Source of the DNA: an uncultured Collinsella sp.
Lineage (GTDB): Bacteria > Actinomycetota > Coriobacteriia > Coriobacteriales > Coriobacteriaceae
Assembly (NCBI GenBank): GCA_949285915.1
Contig: CASDZW010000023.1
Location: 1-56,819 of the forward strand
DNA: 56,819 nucleotides
Direction: 5' to 3'
The position numbers were made by a program, and so were the translations under genes. The notes below the pieces were generated by a model. That model was not told the origin of the DNA. It worked only from the letters and a program-made list of their open reading frames with translations, and ran no database searches. Of the stretch, positions 44,070 to 53,861 are shown one piece after another; position 1 is the first letter of the stretch; every line of letters starts with the position of its first letter.

Positions 44070-45272
44070 ATGCCTGCAGGACTTCTGCCAATCATATACC
44101 TTGCGTTCATCAGCCTCGGCTTGCCCGATTCCGCTATTGGGTCCGCCTGGCCCACCATGGCACCCGACCTCGGTGCGGGCGTGTCCTGGGTAGGTGCCGT
44201 CACCATGATCATCTCGGCGGGCACCATTGTGTCGAGCCTCATGTCGGTGCGCGTGGTCGATCGCTTCGGGACGGGCAAGGTGACCCTGGTGAGCGTGCTT
44301 CTCACTGCGCTCGCGCTCGTGGGTTTCTCGGTGTCCGACGCGTTTTGGCAGCTCTGTCTTATCGCGATTCCCTATGGTCTTGGCGCCGGCGCGGTCGACG
44401 CGGCGCTCAATGCATACGTGGCGGTTCATTACGAGTCGCAGCACATGAGCTGGCTCCATTGTATGTGGGGCGTGGGCGCAAGCGGCGGCCCTATGATCAT
44501 GGCGCAGTGCATCTCCGGAGGGTCTTGGTCGCTCGGCTTTTTCGTGCTCGGCGGCATTCAGCTCGCCATCTGCGCGGTGCTCACGCTGTCGCTTCCGCTC
44601 TGGCGTGAGAAGAAGCTGCCCAGGTCCGCCGAGGAGGGGAGCGCCTCTCAGGGCACGCCCACGCAGGGCGCGCCCGCGCACATCTCCCGACGCGATCTCC
44701 TGCGTCGTGACGGTGTGCTCGCCGTCCTCATCTGCTTCTTCTGCTATTGCGCGCTCGAGGGTACGTGTGGCAACTGGGCAGCGACCTACTGCAATCTCGC
44801 CCGCGGCATCGACGCCGGTACGGCGGCAAGCTGGGCGTCTCTTTTCTACATCGGCATCACGGTGGGACGTTTGCTCAGCGGTTTCATTTCCCTCAAGGTC
44901 TCCGACCACAACATGATCCGCTTAGGCCAGGCAATCGTTGCCCTCGGTGTGCTTGCAGTGCTGTTTCCGCTGAGCGACGCCATGGTGCTCGCCGGCCTCG
45001 TTCTGGTCGGTCTCGGTTGCGCGCCCATCTACCCGTCGATTATCCATGCCACGCCGGCGCGCTTTGGCGATGATGTTGCGCTCGAGCTCACGGGCATGCA
45101 GATGGCCTTTGCCTACGTGGGTTCGCTCGCCATGTCGCCGCTCTTTGGCGTGATCGCCGAGAGTATCGCCATTGAGCTCTACCCGGTGTACCTGGCGGCG
45201 CTTCTTATTGTGATGGTCATTGCGGCAGAGAAGCTCAACGCCGTCATGCGCCGCCGGAACGCGGCGGAATAA
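44070..45272 (+). CDS. MFS transporter
   Basis: A 400-residue permease with twelve predicted membrane segments and a hydrophilic central loop of about 35 residues (190-225). The first half has the MFS motif-A-like RVVDRFGTGK after segment 2. The pattern, including LNAYVAVHYESQHMSWLHCMWGVGASGGP, recalls sugar-type FucP/YfkF-like members, but the substrate is unknown. AGAGGAG precedes ATG 44070. A sugar O-acetyltransferase gene begins 11 bases after its stop, suggesting a carbohydrate context. Confidence 0.8.
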   Translation: MPAGLLPIIYLAFISLGLPDSAIGSAWPTMAPDLGAGVSWVGAVTMIISAGTIVSSLMSVRVVDRFGTGKVTLVSVLLTALALVGFSVSDAFWQLCLIAIPYGLGAGAVDAALNAYVAVHYESQHMSWLHCMWGVGASGGPMIMAQCISGGSWSLGFFVLGGIQLAICAVLTLSLPLWREKKLPRSAEEGSASQGTPTQGAPAHISRRDLLRRDGVLAVLICFFCYCALEGTCGNWAATYCNLARGIDAGTAASWASLFYIGITVGRLLSGFISLKVSDHNMIRLGQAIVALGVLAVLFPLSDAMVLAGLVLVGLGCAPIYPSIIHATPARFGDDVALELTGMQMAFAYVGSLAMSPLFGVIAESIAIELYPVYLAALLIVMVIAAEKLNAVMRRRNAAE

Positions 45273-45283
45273 AGGAGGTCGCG

Positions 45284-45868
45284 ATGATGACCGAGCGAGA
45301 GAAAATGGAGCGAGGGGATTGGTACGACCCCGGCGCGGACGCGGAGTTGCGTGCGGCGCGGCATCGGGCCTCGGACCTCTGCCATGTGTTCAACCAGATG
45401 CTGCCGAGCGATCGAGCAGGGCATCTCGACCTTCTGCGCGAGCTCTTTGGGCATGTGGGCGACCATGCAAACGTCTTCTCTCCGCTGCAGGTCGATTACG
45501 GATACAACGTATCGCTGGGCGATCGGTCGTTTATAAACCACGGCGCCTACCTCATGGATTGCGCATACATCACCATTGGCAATGACGTGTTTATCGGGCC
45601 GAACCTTGGGGCGTACACCGCTCAGCACCCGCTTGTGGCCGCGGAGCGCAACCTCGGCCTTGAGCGGGCGCTGCCCATAACCATTGAGGACGATTGCTGG
45701 CTTGGCGGCGATGTGAAGATCATGCCGGGAGTGACGATCGGGCGTGGGTGCGTCATCGGCGCGGGCAGCATCGTCACACGCGACATCCCCGCGGGCATGC
45801 TCGCCGTCGGCAACCCGTGCCGGCCCGTTCGCAAGATTACCGAGGCAGATCGCGCGGGGCTTCTGTAG
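45284..45868 (+). CDS. maa: Maltose/galactoside-type O-acetyltransferase
   Basis: Transfers acetyl from acetyl-CoA to a sugar hydroxyl. It has 194 residues with the N-terminal Mac domain (EREKMERGDWYDPGAD, LRAARHRASDLCHVFN) and a left-handed beta-helix of hexapeptide repeats. The catalytic His lies in YTAQHPL; WLGGDVKIMPGVTIGRG and AGSIVTRDIPAG are typical. A perfect AAAGGAGGTC ribosome site lies 7 bases before ATG 45284. The exact acceptor sugar is not determined by sequence. Confidence 0.9.
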   Translation: MMTEREKMERGDWYDPGADAELRAARHRASDLCHVFNQMLPSDRAGHLDLLRELFGHVGDHANVFSPLQVDYGYNVSLGDRSFINHGAYLMDCAYITIGNDVFIGPNLGAYTAQHPLVAAERNLGLERALPITIEDDCWLGGDVKIMPGVTIGRGCVIGAGSIVTRDIPAGMLAVGNPCRPVRKITEADRAGLL

Positions 45869-45874
45869 GTAGGC

Positions 45875-46561
45875 TCAGTTGGCGATGCGCGCGTCGATGC
45901 GGTAGTGCCCAACAATATCGTCCGCCCGCCTTGCGAGACCATCGTCCTCATAAGCGAGCTGGAAGGGTCCCTCGTGATGGATGAGGTAGGGGATGCCGTC
46001 TGCGTTGCGCCTGTTGGAGACGATGCCCACGTGGTCGCTGAATACCGCGATGTCGCCGCCCTGCCATGCGGCAAGATCTTCGATATCGCAGGTAAGCGAT
46101 GCTGCGTGTCGCTCGAAGAACGTGTGCTGGTTGACGACGCGCCTAAAGTCGATGGCGGGGTCGGGCTCGGCGATGCCGTATGCCTCCGGGTCGTGTGCGA
46201 TGTCGCGCGTCATAAGGGCTTTGAGGTCGTAGCCCGCCGCGAGAAGGGCTTGCGCTACGACGTCGGTGCAGACGCCGCAACCGTCATTGGGGTGGCCTGC
46301 CGCGTAATAAGCGCTCCGGTAGCGGGGCTGCGTCTCTACGTAGGCGCGTGCACCCTCGAAGATATCAGTCTGGTCATCGATGCCGTCTCCGTCTGCGTCG
46401 GATGAGGCGGTGTGGCACGGGATGGTTCCCTCAAACACATCATCGGGCCGTGCGGCAGAGGTGATGCAGAGGTTGCCCGTGGCGACGAGGGCGACGGCTC
46501 CCACCAAGAAGAGTGCGGCAACGAGTGCGCAGATAAAGGCTATAAGGCGTCGACGATGCAT
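45875..46561 (-). CDS. DUF1287 family exported protein
   Basis: A 228-residue protein with an N-terminal signal or anchor (FICALVAALFLVGAVALVA, about 8-27). The DUF1287 core shows YAAGHPNDGCGVCTDVVAQALLAAGYD, IDFRRVVNQHTFFERH, WQGGDIAVFSDHVGIVSNRRNADG and ending GHYRID. The Cys-His arrangement resembles NlpC/P60-like cysteine hydrolases, but activity is unproven. It is convergent with the acetyltransferase gene (6-base gap). Confidence 0.8.
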   Translation of the reverse strand: MHRRRLIAFICALVAALFLVGAVALVATGNLCITSAARPDDVFEGTIPCHTASSDADGDGIDDQTDIFEGARAYVETQPRYRSAYYAAGHPNDGCGVCTDVVAQALLAAGYDLKALMTRDIAHDPEAYGIAEPDPAIDFRRVVNQHTFFERHAASLTCDIEDLAAWQGGDIAVFSDHVGIVSNRRNADGIPYLIHHEGPFQLAYEDDGLARRADDIVGHYRIDARIAN

Positions 46562-46693
46562 GGGTCTCCAACGTGAGCGGGCGGTATACTCGGCTTCTAC
46601 CCATTCTCCTCAGCGGGGTATTGACGGCGTCACCGTCACTCCTGCCCGTCTCCACACTTTGGGATTGTGAGGCAGCGGGCGCGCAAAATCGCG

Positions 46694-46699
46694 TATACT
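46694..46699 (+). promoter_or_regulatory. -10 of the tRNA operon
   Basis: TATACT, 16 bases before the tRNA-Pro 5' end. Confidence 0.5.
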
Positions 46700-46714
46700 A
46701 TCGCTTCAGGACGT

Positions 46715-46791
46715 CGGGACGTGGCGCAGTTTGGTAGCGCGCCTGCTTTGGGAGCAGGATGTCGCAGGTTCGAATCCTGTCGTCCCGACCA
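46715..46791 (+). tRNA. tRNA-Pro(TGG)
   Basis: A 77-base cloverleaf: acceptor CGGGACG/CGTCCCG, discriminator A and encoded CCA. The anticodon stem is CCTGC/GCAGG with loop TTTGGGA, giving anticodon TGG (46749-46751). The T loop is TTCGAAT. Confidence 0.96.
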
Positions 46792-46796
46792 TATAC

Positions 46797-46870
46797 GCGG
46801 GCGTAGTTCATCGGTAGAACCTCAGCCTTCCAAGCTGATGAGGCGGGTTCGACTCCCGTCGCCCGCTCCA
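46797..46870 (+). tRNA. tRNA-Gly(TCC)
   Basis: A 74-base cloverleaf: acceptor GCGGGCG/CGCCCGC, discriminator T and encoded CCA. The anticodon loop is CTTCCAA, giving TCC. The T loop is TTCGACT. It lies 5 bases after tRNA-Pro and is cotranscribed with it. Confidence 0.96.
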
Positions 46871-46879
46871 GGTAGACAC

Positions 46880-46913
46880 GAGGTCGGAGCTCATAATTGC
46901 TCCGGCCTCTTTT
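46880..46913 (+). terminator. Terminator of the tRNA operon
   Basis: GAGGTCGGAGC (46880-46890) pairs with GCTCCGGCCTC (46899-46909), one G-U pair, followed by TTTT. Confidence 0.88.
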
Positions 46914-46961
46914 CTCATGCTGCCACGTATAGGGGGTTAGCACCTTCAAAGTACGAAAGCC

Positions 46962-47007
46962 AAGCGTGGCGGTTCGAACGCGAAAGCCCCGCCGCGCTTT
47001 CTTTTTT
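46962..47007 (+). terminator. Second terminator-type hairpin after the tRNAs
   Basis: AAGCGTGGCGG (46962-46972) pairs with CCGCCGCGCTT (46989-46999), one G-U pair, then TTCTTTTTT. No gene lies between the two terminators. Confidence 0.75.
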
Positions 47008-47149
47008 CGCATGCGTTCATGACATGTATGGCATTAGTTGTTACATTCTGCTACCGCTTGCCGACGCGCGAACGCTTTGTGTGGCGCCGCCCCCGTACCA
47101 TGGGTGCACCTGCCGCATGTGAGTGGCGGATGGACGGAAGGAGAGATTC

Positions 47150-47866
47150 ATGAAGATTGTTCGTGCGCTCGTTCCAGCGCTGTGCCTGTCCGCAGCGCTT
47201 CTTACGGGCTGCAGCCAACAGGGTACGCCCGCCGGTTCCACTCCGGCGCAAGGCTCCGCACCTGCCGCGTCTGAAGAGAAGGCGCCCGAACCCGTTATGT
47301 CTAACTGGACGGAGACCTCGTTCTACGAGCGCCCTGTGACGGATATCGCCGCGGACCTCGAGCTGCTCGGCTTTGAGATGGAGGCCGACGAGAACTTCGT
47401 TGAGGAGGAGTCGGGTTACTCGTACTATATCGCCGGTTTTACGGGGACCCCTTCGGATATCCCGGTGCCCGATGCTGCGGATACCGTCTTTGTCCAACTT
47501 ACGGTTGAGTATGCTCAGTTTACCGAGGGGGCGGAGGAGCAGAACCTTGCCTCGCTTGCGGAAGGCACCACGCCCACATCCTGTTACCTCGACTTCTACC
47601 ATACAGATGCAGACCCATCCGAATACGAGGGCATCGCTCAACAGGTGATCGACTCGCTGGGTTTGGAGCCCATGACGAGCTCGAGCACAGAGCCCTCGCC
47701 CTTTGATGAGACGAGGATGCTCGGAAACTACGCAGGCCCCACCACGTTCTTGGGTAACGAAACCGAGTACTTCATCATGATCGCGAAGTTCAGCCAGGAC
47801 TCACTTCCCGATCCGGAAAAACCGCTTAACGTAAGCGTTAACCTGTTCTGGACGCCTAGTGAGTAG
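47150..47866 (+). CDS. Hypothetical lipoprotein
   Basis: A 238-residue secreted protein. ATG 47150 follows GGAAGGAG. The signal peptide ends in the lipobox LLTGC (Cys21), so it is anchored to the membrane outer face. A Ser/Pro/Ala-rich spacer (22-45) precedes a globular, acidic domain without a motif I recognise; it starts with SNWTETSFYERPVTDIAADL and includes YSYYIAGFTG and CYLDFYHTD. No function is proposed. It stands alone between the tRNAs and a bidirectional terminator. Confidence 0.75.
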   Translation: MKIVRALVPALCLSAALLTGCSQQGTPAGSTPAQGSAPAASEEKAPEPVMSNWTETSFYERPVTDIAADLELLGFEMEADENFVEEESGYSYYIAGFTGTPSDIPVPDAADTVFVQLTVEYAQFTEGAEEQNLASLAEGTTPTSCYLDFYHTDADPSEYEGIAQQVIDSLGLEPMTSSSTEPSPFDETRMLGNYAGPTTFLGNETEYFIMIAKFSQDSLPDPEKPLNVSVNLFWTPSE

Positions 47867-47878
47867 CTAGCTGTTTGT

Positions 47879-47922
47879 GAGACTTGGGTGTCGCTGACCT
47901 GTGACGGCGGCACCCAGGCCTC
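47879..47922. terminator. Bidirectional terminator hairpin
   Basis: A 16-bp stem, 47879-47894 with 47907-47922, one mismatch and two wobbles, between the convergent lipoprotein and aldehyde dehydrogenase genes. Confidence 0.55.
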
Positions 47923-47946
47923 TTGTCATATCTAGCCGCGGGGGTA

Positions 47947-49317
47947 TTACCGCAAGAAGAGCCGGATGACCTTATCCTTCCAGCCGGTGTAGGGCTGGTA
48001 GCGCATGGGCATATCGATCCAGTTGTACTTCTTGAGGATGCTCTTCTCGTGACTGAAGGTATCGAAGCTGTACTTGCCGTGGTAGCTGCCCATACCGGAG
48101 GCGCCCACGCCGCCAAAGCCCATCTCGCTCGTGGCGAGGTGAAGCACCGTGTCGTTGATGCAGCCGCCGCCAAAGGGTACGTGCGCGAGGAAGCGATCCT
48201 CGAGCACGCGGCTCTTGGTGAAGAGGTAGAGTGCAAGCGGCTTTGGACGTTCCTTGATGAAGGCCTCGGCCTCCTCGATCGTCTTGTACGTGATGATGGG
48301 CATGATGGGGCCAAAGATTTCCTCGCCCATAACGGCGTCCTCGGCGGTGACGCCATCCATGACCGTAGGCTCGATTTGGAGCGCCTCGGCGTTGGAGCCG
48401 CCGCCCCAGACGACTTTGTTTGCGTCGATAAGGCCCAGCAGGCGGTCGAAATGCTTCTGGTTAACGATTTTGCCCCAGTTGGGGTTGTCGAGCGGGTGCT
48501 CGCCGAGCATGCGCACGATCTGCATTTTCACCTCGGACAGGAACGCGTCGTGTACGCGCTCGTCCACCAAGATGTAGTCGGGCGCCACGCAGGTTTGGCC
48601 GCAGTTGAGGTACTTGCCAAAGACGGTGCGCGCCGCCGCAATCTTGAGGTTCGCGTCCGCGGCGATGATGCAAGGGCTCTTGCCACCGAGTTCGAGCGTG
48701 ACGGGGGTGAGGTGCTCGGACGCCTTGCTCATAACGAGCTTGCCCACGGTCACGCCTCCGGTGAAGAAGATGTAGTCAAAGGTCTGATCGAGAAGTTCCG
48801 TGTTCTCGGCGCGACCGCCCTCTACGACAGCGACGAGCTCGGGAGGGAGTGCCTCGGACACGATCTTGCGCATGATGGTCGAGGTCGCCGGCGAATAGGC
48901 ACTCGGCTTGAGCACGCACGTGTTGCCTGCGGCGAGCGCGCCGGCTAGGGGCTCTATCGTTAGCATGAACGGATAGTTCCACGGGCTCATGATGAGGACG
49001 CAGCCGTAGGGTTCGGCCACGGTGAAGCTCTTGGCGTGGAAGTTCGCGAGGCCGGTGTGCTTGCGGTGGCGGCGTGCCCAGCGGCGCACGTGGCGAATCT
49101 GATAGCGAAGCTCGGCCAGGGTAAGCCCGACCTCGCACATGTAGCTCTCGGTCGCGGACTTGCCCAGATCGCTTTTGAGGGCGGCGTTGATTGCGTCCTC
49201 GTTCTCCACGATGGCGCGCTCGAGGGCACGAAGCGCCCGAATGCGCGCCTCTACGGGAATGGTGGCTCCGCTTGCGAAGTGGTCACGGCATGCGTTGACG
49301 GTATCGACGATGGACAC
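47947..49317 (-). CDS. NAD(P)-dependent aldehyde dehydrogenase (class 3-like)
   Basis: Oxidises aldehydes to acids. It has 456 residues, the shorter length of the ALDH3/YwdH group. The general base is in LELGGKSP (Glu209) and the nucleophile in NCGQTCVAPD (Cys243). Also present are the SPWNYPF oxyanion/NAD region and FFTGGVTVGK. The GTG start at 49317 follows AGGAGG, which overlaps the stop region of the upstream alcohol dehydrogenase gene (8-base gap). The pair thus forms an operon that could convert an alcohol to an acid, or act in reverse. The C-terminus (HEKSILKKYNWIDMPMRY) fits ALDH3. Confidence 0.9.
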   Translation of the reverse strand: MSIVDTVNACRDHFASGATIPVEARIRALRALERAIVENEDAINAALKSDLGKSATESYMCEVGLTLAELRYQIRHVRRWARRHRKHTGLANFHAKSFTVAEPYGCVLIMSPWNYPFMLTIEPLAGALAAGNTCVLKPSAYSPATSTIMRKIVSEALPPELVAVVEGGRAENTELLDQTFDYIFFTGGVTVGKLVMSKASEHLTPVTLELGGKSPCIIAADANLKIAAARTVFGKYLNCGQTCVAPDYILVDERVHDAFLSEVKMQIVRMLGEHPLDNPNWGKIVNQKHFDRLLGLIDANKVVWGGGSNAEALQIEPTVMDGVTAEDAVMGEEIFGPIMPIITYKTIEEAEAFIKERPKPLALYLFTKSRVLEDRFLAHVPFGGGCINDTVLHLATSEMGFGGVGASGMGSYHGKYSFDTFSHEKSILKKYNWIDMPMRYQPYTGWKDKVIRLFLR

Positions 49318-49325
49318 GGTGCCTC

Positions 49326-50696
49326 CTAGCGGTTCTGTTGGATGGTGGTGCGGGCGCGGCGTGCGGCGCGCTTGGCGCGGCGGCCGGCGGCGCGGACGAC
49401 GCGCTTCATGCGGGCGACAATGCCGGGGGCTGTGGGCGCCGCCTCAGCGCCGCCCGCGGTTTCGTACGTCCCCTCGGCAGCACGGTTGGCGTCTGCGGGG
49501 TCCTGCACTACATGGTACATGCGCTCGAGCTCGTGCGCGTCCATAAGGCGGGGGACGGGGTAGAGCGGGTTGCCCTCGGCGTCCGCGTGGGAAGCCATGG
49601 CGGGGATGTCCTCGTTGCGGATGCCGGGAAGCGTGGTGGGGATGCCCATCTGCTCGTTCATATCACGCACCCAGGCGATGAAGGCGTGGGCGGCCTCGGC
49701 GTCTGCCGCGTCCGCCGCGGCCACGCCCGAGCGGCGCGCGAGCTCAGCCAGGCGCTTCTCGCATGCCTCGCCGTACTCGTCGAGGAAATAGGGGAGAAGC
49801 ACCGCGTTGGCAAGACCGTGCGCGATGCCATACTGGCCGCCAAGCGAGTGCGCGACGGCGTGCACGTATCCCACGTAGCTCTTGGTGAAGGCGATGCCTG
49901 CGCAGTAGGCGGCGTGGAGCATCTGCGCGCGTGCCTCGGCGTCGCTGCCGTCGCGATAGGCGCGCAGGAGGTAGCTGCGGATGAGCGAGACGGCCTCGAT
50001 GGCACGCTCGCGGGTCTCGCGCGTGGTGGAGCGGCCGATATAAGCCTCGGTGGCGTGCACGAGCGCGTCCATGCCGGTCGTTGCCGTGATGTGCGCCGGG
50101 AGCCCGAGCGTGGTGCGGTAGTCGAGCACCGCGTAGTGCGGAATCAGGCAGAAGTCGTTGATGGGGTACTTGTAATGGGTTTTGTCATCGGTGATGACCG
50201 CGGCGAGCGTGGTCTCGGACCCCGTGCCCGCGGTGGTGGGTACGGCGATAAGCAAGGGAAGCGGACGCAGGATGCGCAGGATGCTGCGCATCTTGGTGAC
50301 GGGCTTTTTGGGGCGGACGATGCGCGCGCCCGTGACCTTGGCGCAGTCCATGGCCGACCCGCCGCCAAAGGCGATGATGGCGCCGCAGCCGTCTGCCAGG
50401 TAGCGCTCGCGCGCCGCCTCTACGTTAGTGATGGTGGGGTTAGGCACGACCTCATCAAAGATGGTGTAGGCCACGCCCCGCTCCGTGAGGTCCTGTTCAA
50501 GCTTGCGCGTGAGGCCGAGTTTGGTGATATTGCGGTCGGTCACAATAAGCACGCGGGTGATGTTCTTGCGGACAAGAAGATCCGCCGCCTCGCCGAAGGT
50601 TTTCAAAGGCTTGGGCTCCCGATAGGGAAGGACGGGGAGCGCGATGCGAAATGCCGTCTGATAGACGCGGCACCAGAGCTTGCGTACGGGATGCAT
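49326..50696 (-). CDS. Iron-containing alcohol dehydrogenase
   Basis: A 456-residue member of the group III metal-dependent alcohol dehydrogenases. The cofactor loop is AFGGGSAMDCAKVTGA, followed by PTTAGTGSETT. The metal-binding region has HAVAHSLGGQYGIAHGLANAVLLPYF, which I cite by its His residues only, and a conserved DALVHATEAY. The C-terminus carries an extra Ala/Arg-rich tail of ~50 residues (TAPGIVARMKRVVRAAGRR), unusual for the family. ATG 50696 follows GGAGG. It is the first gene of the ADH-ALDH operon. The substrate is unknown. Confidence 0.88.
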   Translation of the reverse strand: MHPVRKLWCRVYQTAFRIALPVLPYREPKPLKTFGEAADLLVRKNITRVLIVTDRNITKLGLTRKLEQDLTERGVAYTIFDEVVPNPTITNVEAARERYLADGCGAIIAFGGGSAMDCAKVTGARIVRPKKPVTKMRSILRILRPLPLLIAVPTTAGTGSETTLAAVITDDKTHYKYPINDFCLIPHYAVLDYRTTLGLPAHITATTGMDALVHATEAYIGRSTTRETRERAIEAVSLIRSYLLRAYRDGSDAEARAQMLHAAYCAGIAFTKSYVGYVHAVAHSLGGQYGIAHGLANAVLLPYFLDEYGEACEKRLAELARRSGVAAADAADAEAAHAFIAWVRDMNEQMGIPTTLPGIRNEDIPAMASHADAEGNPLYPVPRLMDAHELERMYHVVQDPADANRAAEGTYETAGGAEAAPTAPGIVARMKRVVRAAGRRAKRAARRARTTIQQNR

Positions 50697-50745
50697 TCAT
50701 TCCTCCAACCTGGCCGCACCCGCGGCCGCAGGGTAGGATATCCCA

Positions 50746-50770
50746 TTGACGGAAGGTAACAAAACGTCAA
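50746..50770. promoter_or_regulatory. TTGACG/CGTCAA inverted repeat
   Basis: TTGACG (50746-50751) and CGTCAA (50765-50770) lie 50 bases upstream of the alcohol dehydrogenase start in the divergent ADH-gdhA region. The remainder of this 338-base gap holds a TTGACG at 50945-50950 and the two hairpins listed next; I see no gene in it. Confidence 0.35.
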
Positions 50771-50974
50771 CTTAATATCATGTGTGAGCTGTGGAGATGG
50801 CAGCCGTCGCTTCCCGTCGCCGATTCTGTTTCGACGCAGGCCATGTTCACATTCATCTCACAGCGCATGGGTTGATTTCGCTCGTTTCGTTTCCAAGCTG
50901 TTGCGCGAACGTTTCCGTTGCGAGTGCCCGTGGCGGTGTGTCGTCTTGACGCTACACTACTCGTGGCAAAAAAC

Positions 50975-51012
50975 GCACGCCACTTTGGCGTGCCGGCCGC
51001 CTGCCGCGGCCG
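50975..51012 (+). promoter_or_regulatory. Two tandem hairpins in the gdhA leader
   Basis: GCACGCCA/TGGCGTGC (50975-50993, 3-base loop) is followed directly by CGGCCGC/GCGGCCG (50994-51012). They end 22 bases before the gdhA ATG and its GAGGGGAG ribosome site. Confidence 0.45.
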
Positions 51013-51022
51013 TTGTATCTGA

Positions 51023-52390
<1,368 letters not shown>

Positions 52391-52443
52391 TCAACGTATC
52401 GTCGTTTCATTGACACATATCCGGGTACTTCCCGGAAAGCAGG

Positions 52444-52467
52444 GAGGGGCCGCAAGGCCCCTCTTTT
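52444..52467 (+). terminator. gdhA terminator
   Basis: GAGGGGCC (52444-52451), loop GCAA, GGCCCCTC (52456-52463), then TTTT. Confidence 0.9.
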
Positions 52468-52523
52468 GCGTACGGCTCGGGAGTTGATGTGGGCTCAATG
52501 AGTGGTCTTACTTAAAATAAATA

Positions 52524-52693
52524 ACCCCCTATTGCGCAAAAATCCGTTTGCTGACCTCCGCTTTGCTGGCATTTCTCTGTGTAGGTCGAAGCGGGGGCCA
52601 TAACCGTCATCGTTTTCCCAGTTGGCGCGTTATCTCAATAGCGTGATTTATCGCAATTCAGGTCAGCAAACGATTTTTTGCGCTACAGGGGGT
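52524..52693. mobile_element. MITE-like element with 34-bp terminal inverted repeats
   Basis: 52524-52557 and 52660-52693 are inverted copies matching at 30 of 34 positions, beginning ACCCCCT and ending GTTTGCTGACCT. They enclose 102 bases with no open frame. The similarity extends outward as TTAAAA (52512) / TTTTAA (52696). No clear target duplication is visible. It lies between gdhA, which already has a terminator, and the convergent gene ending at 52698, whose stop codon falls in the TTTTAA edge. A long bidirectional terminator is the alternative reading. Confidence 0.55.
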
Positions 52694-52697
52694 TCTT

Positions 52698-53756
52698 TTA
52701 ACAGGGTCTAAGGCCGAACGCGCGCCGCAATCCATTCAACAGCGCGATCTGCTTCACGCGATAACCTTTCGTCCTGTTGTCGTAGCGCTTCCCCGCCCTA
52801 CGGTGGACCATCTTTGCAATGACCTCCATTGCCTCAATGTTGCGAAGCTGCTGGTCATTAAGGGGAAAAGTCTTGATACCCATGGCGCTGAGGCCCATGT
52901 CGCGCTTTTCATCGTGCTGGCGCCTTACGGTTGCATCATGGAACGAACCGTTGTATTCAAGTGTCGATAGGGCGGGGAAGACGTAAGCGTCGCATACCGC
53001 CTTTCGCATGCCGGATACTCTGGTGGCCTCTTCAGAGAATTGGATGGTGTGGTTGAGTAGCATTCTCGACAAACCGAATCCACCGGCGTTGCGCGGGGCG
53101 TGAAAGACTGCCGCAATAATCGCCTCCATAGGGGAGCGTGCCCCGTCAAGTGCGATTGCGTTTGCGCGCGAGGCGATGCCCATCCCGTTGATGCCGCGCA
53201 CGTTCTTCAACAGTGTTTCCATGTCGTAGCCTGTGAGAACGGGGTCTCCCTCGTAGTAGGACAGGGACGGATCGTCCTCGTCCGCGCGAATCGGCGTCAC
53301 CGTTGCCGCGACGGGCCTGTGGTCTTCCGGTAGGGAAAACGCGCCTCGGAGCTCCATGAGCAGGGCAATGGTCTGATACAGGTCGTGGGACTGAGCATAC
53401 TGGATAGCTGCAAGCCCCGGACATACCGAATAGAGGCCCGGGGCGACCTCCATGATCGATCCCTGCGGAAGATTTACGCTTATCACATGCAAGGAAAGCT
53501 CCTCTGTGTGAGGTCGCAGGCTATCGCTGCCGACAAGGGCATCGATGGTGCCGTCTCCGTCGGTGAAGCCCTCGCGAAGGAGGAGCGAGCGGTCCAGGCC
53601 ATCCCCATGGGCGGTGCGGGAGTTTAAAACCATGGCCTGCTCTTCTGCATCGAGCGCGCGCCATGGCAGTCTGCCGTAGCGACGGCGAGCGCAGCGGATG
53701 CCGCGGAGGGCGGAGGCGTGGGATACCACTATGACGGGGGCGGGTACAGACTTCAT
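52698..53756 (-). CDS. Hypothetical protein with DUF559/Vsr-like C-terminal domain
   Basis: A 352-residue protein of a type often seen in Coriobacteriia. The N-terminus (VIVVSHASALRGIR) resembles AbiEi-like proteins, in which a similar segment belongs to a small DNA-binding or regulatory module. The C-terminal part (about 255-330) follows the DUF559/very-short-patch endonuclease pattern: STLEYNGSFHDA with acidic and His residues, then a basic helix RRQHDEKRDMGLSAMG and IKTFPL. Nuclease activity is a prediction. No ribosome site precedes ATG 53756. Its stop is contributed by the edge of the inverted-repeat element. It has no methylase or antitoxin-type neighbour. Confidence 0.6.
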   Translation of the reverse strand: MKSVPAPVIVVSHASALRGIRCARRRYGRLPWRALDAEEQAMVLNSRTAHGDGLDRSLLLREGFTDGDGTIDALVGSDSLRPHTEELSLHVISVNLPQGSIMEVAPGLYSVCPGLAAIQYAQSHDLYQTIALLMELRGAFSLPEDHRPVAATVTPIRADEDDPSLSYYEGDPVLTGYDMETLLKNVRGINGMGIASRANAIALDGARSPMEAIIAAVFHAPRNAGGFGLSRMLLNHTIQFSEEATRVSGMRKAVCDAYVFPALSTLEYNGSFHDATVRRQHDEKRDMGLSAMGIKTFPLNDQQLRNIEAMEVIAKMVHRRAGKRYDNRTKGYRVKQIALLNGLRRAFGLRPC

Positions 53757-53861
53757 GGGCAGAAGGTAGCGCTTGAGATGTCGTTCCGCAAGGCTTTGTC
53801 AGCATTTGCCAAGGATTGCCGTTCGCGCTCGGTAAACGGTCATTTAGCTGGTCAGATATTG

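Noticed and set aside
46698-47012. A 104-residue minus-strand frame over both tRNA genes
   Set aside because: It reads the antisense of the tRNAs (ERATGVEPASSAW and similar), a well-known spurious protein in databases.
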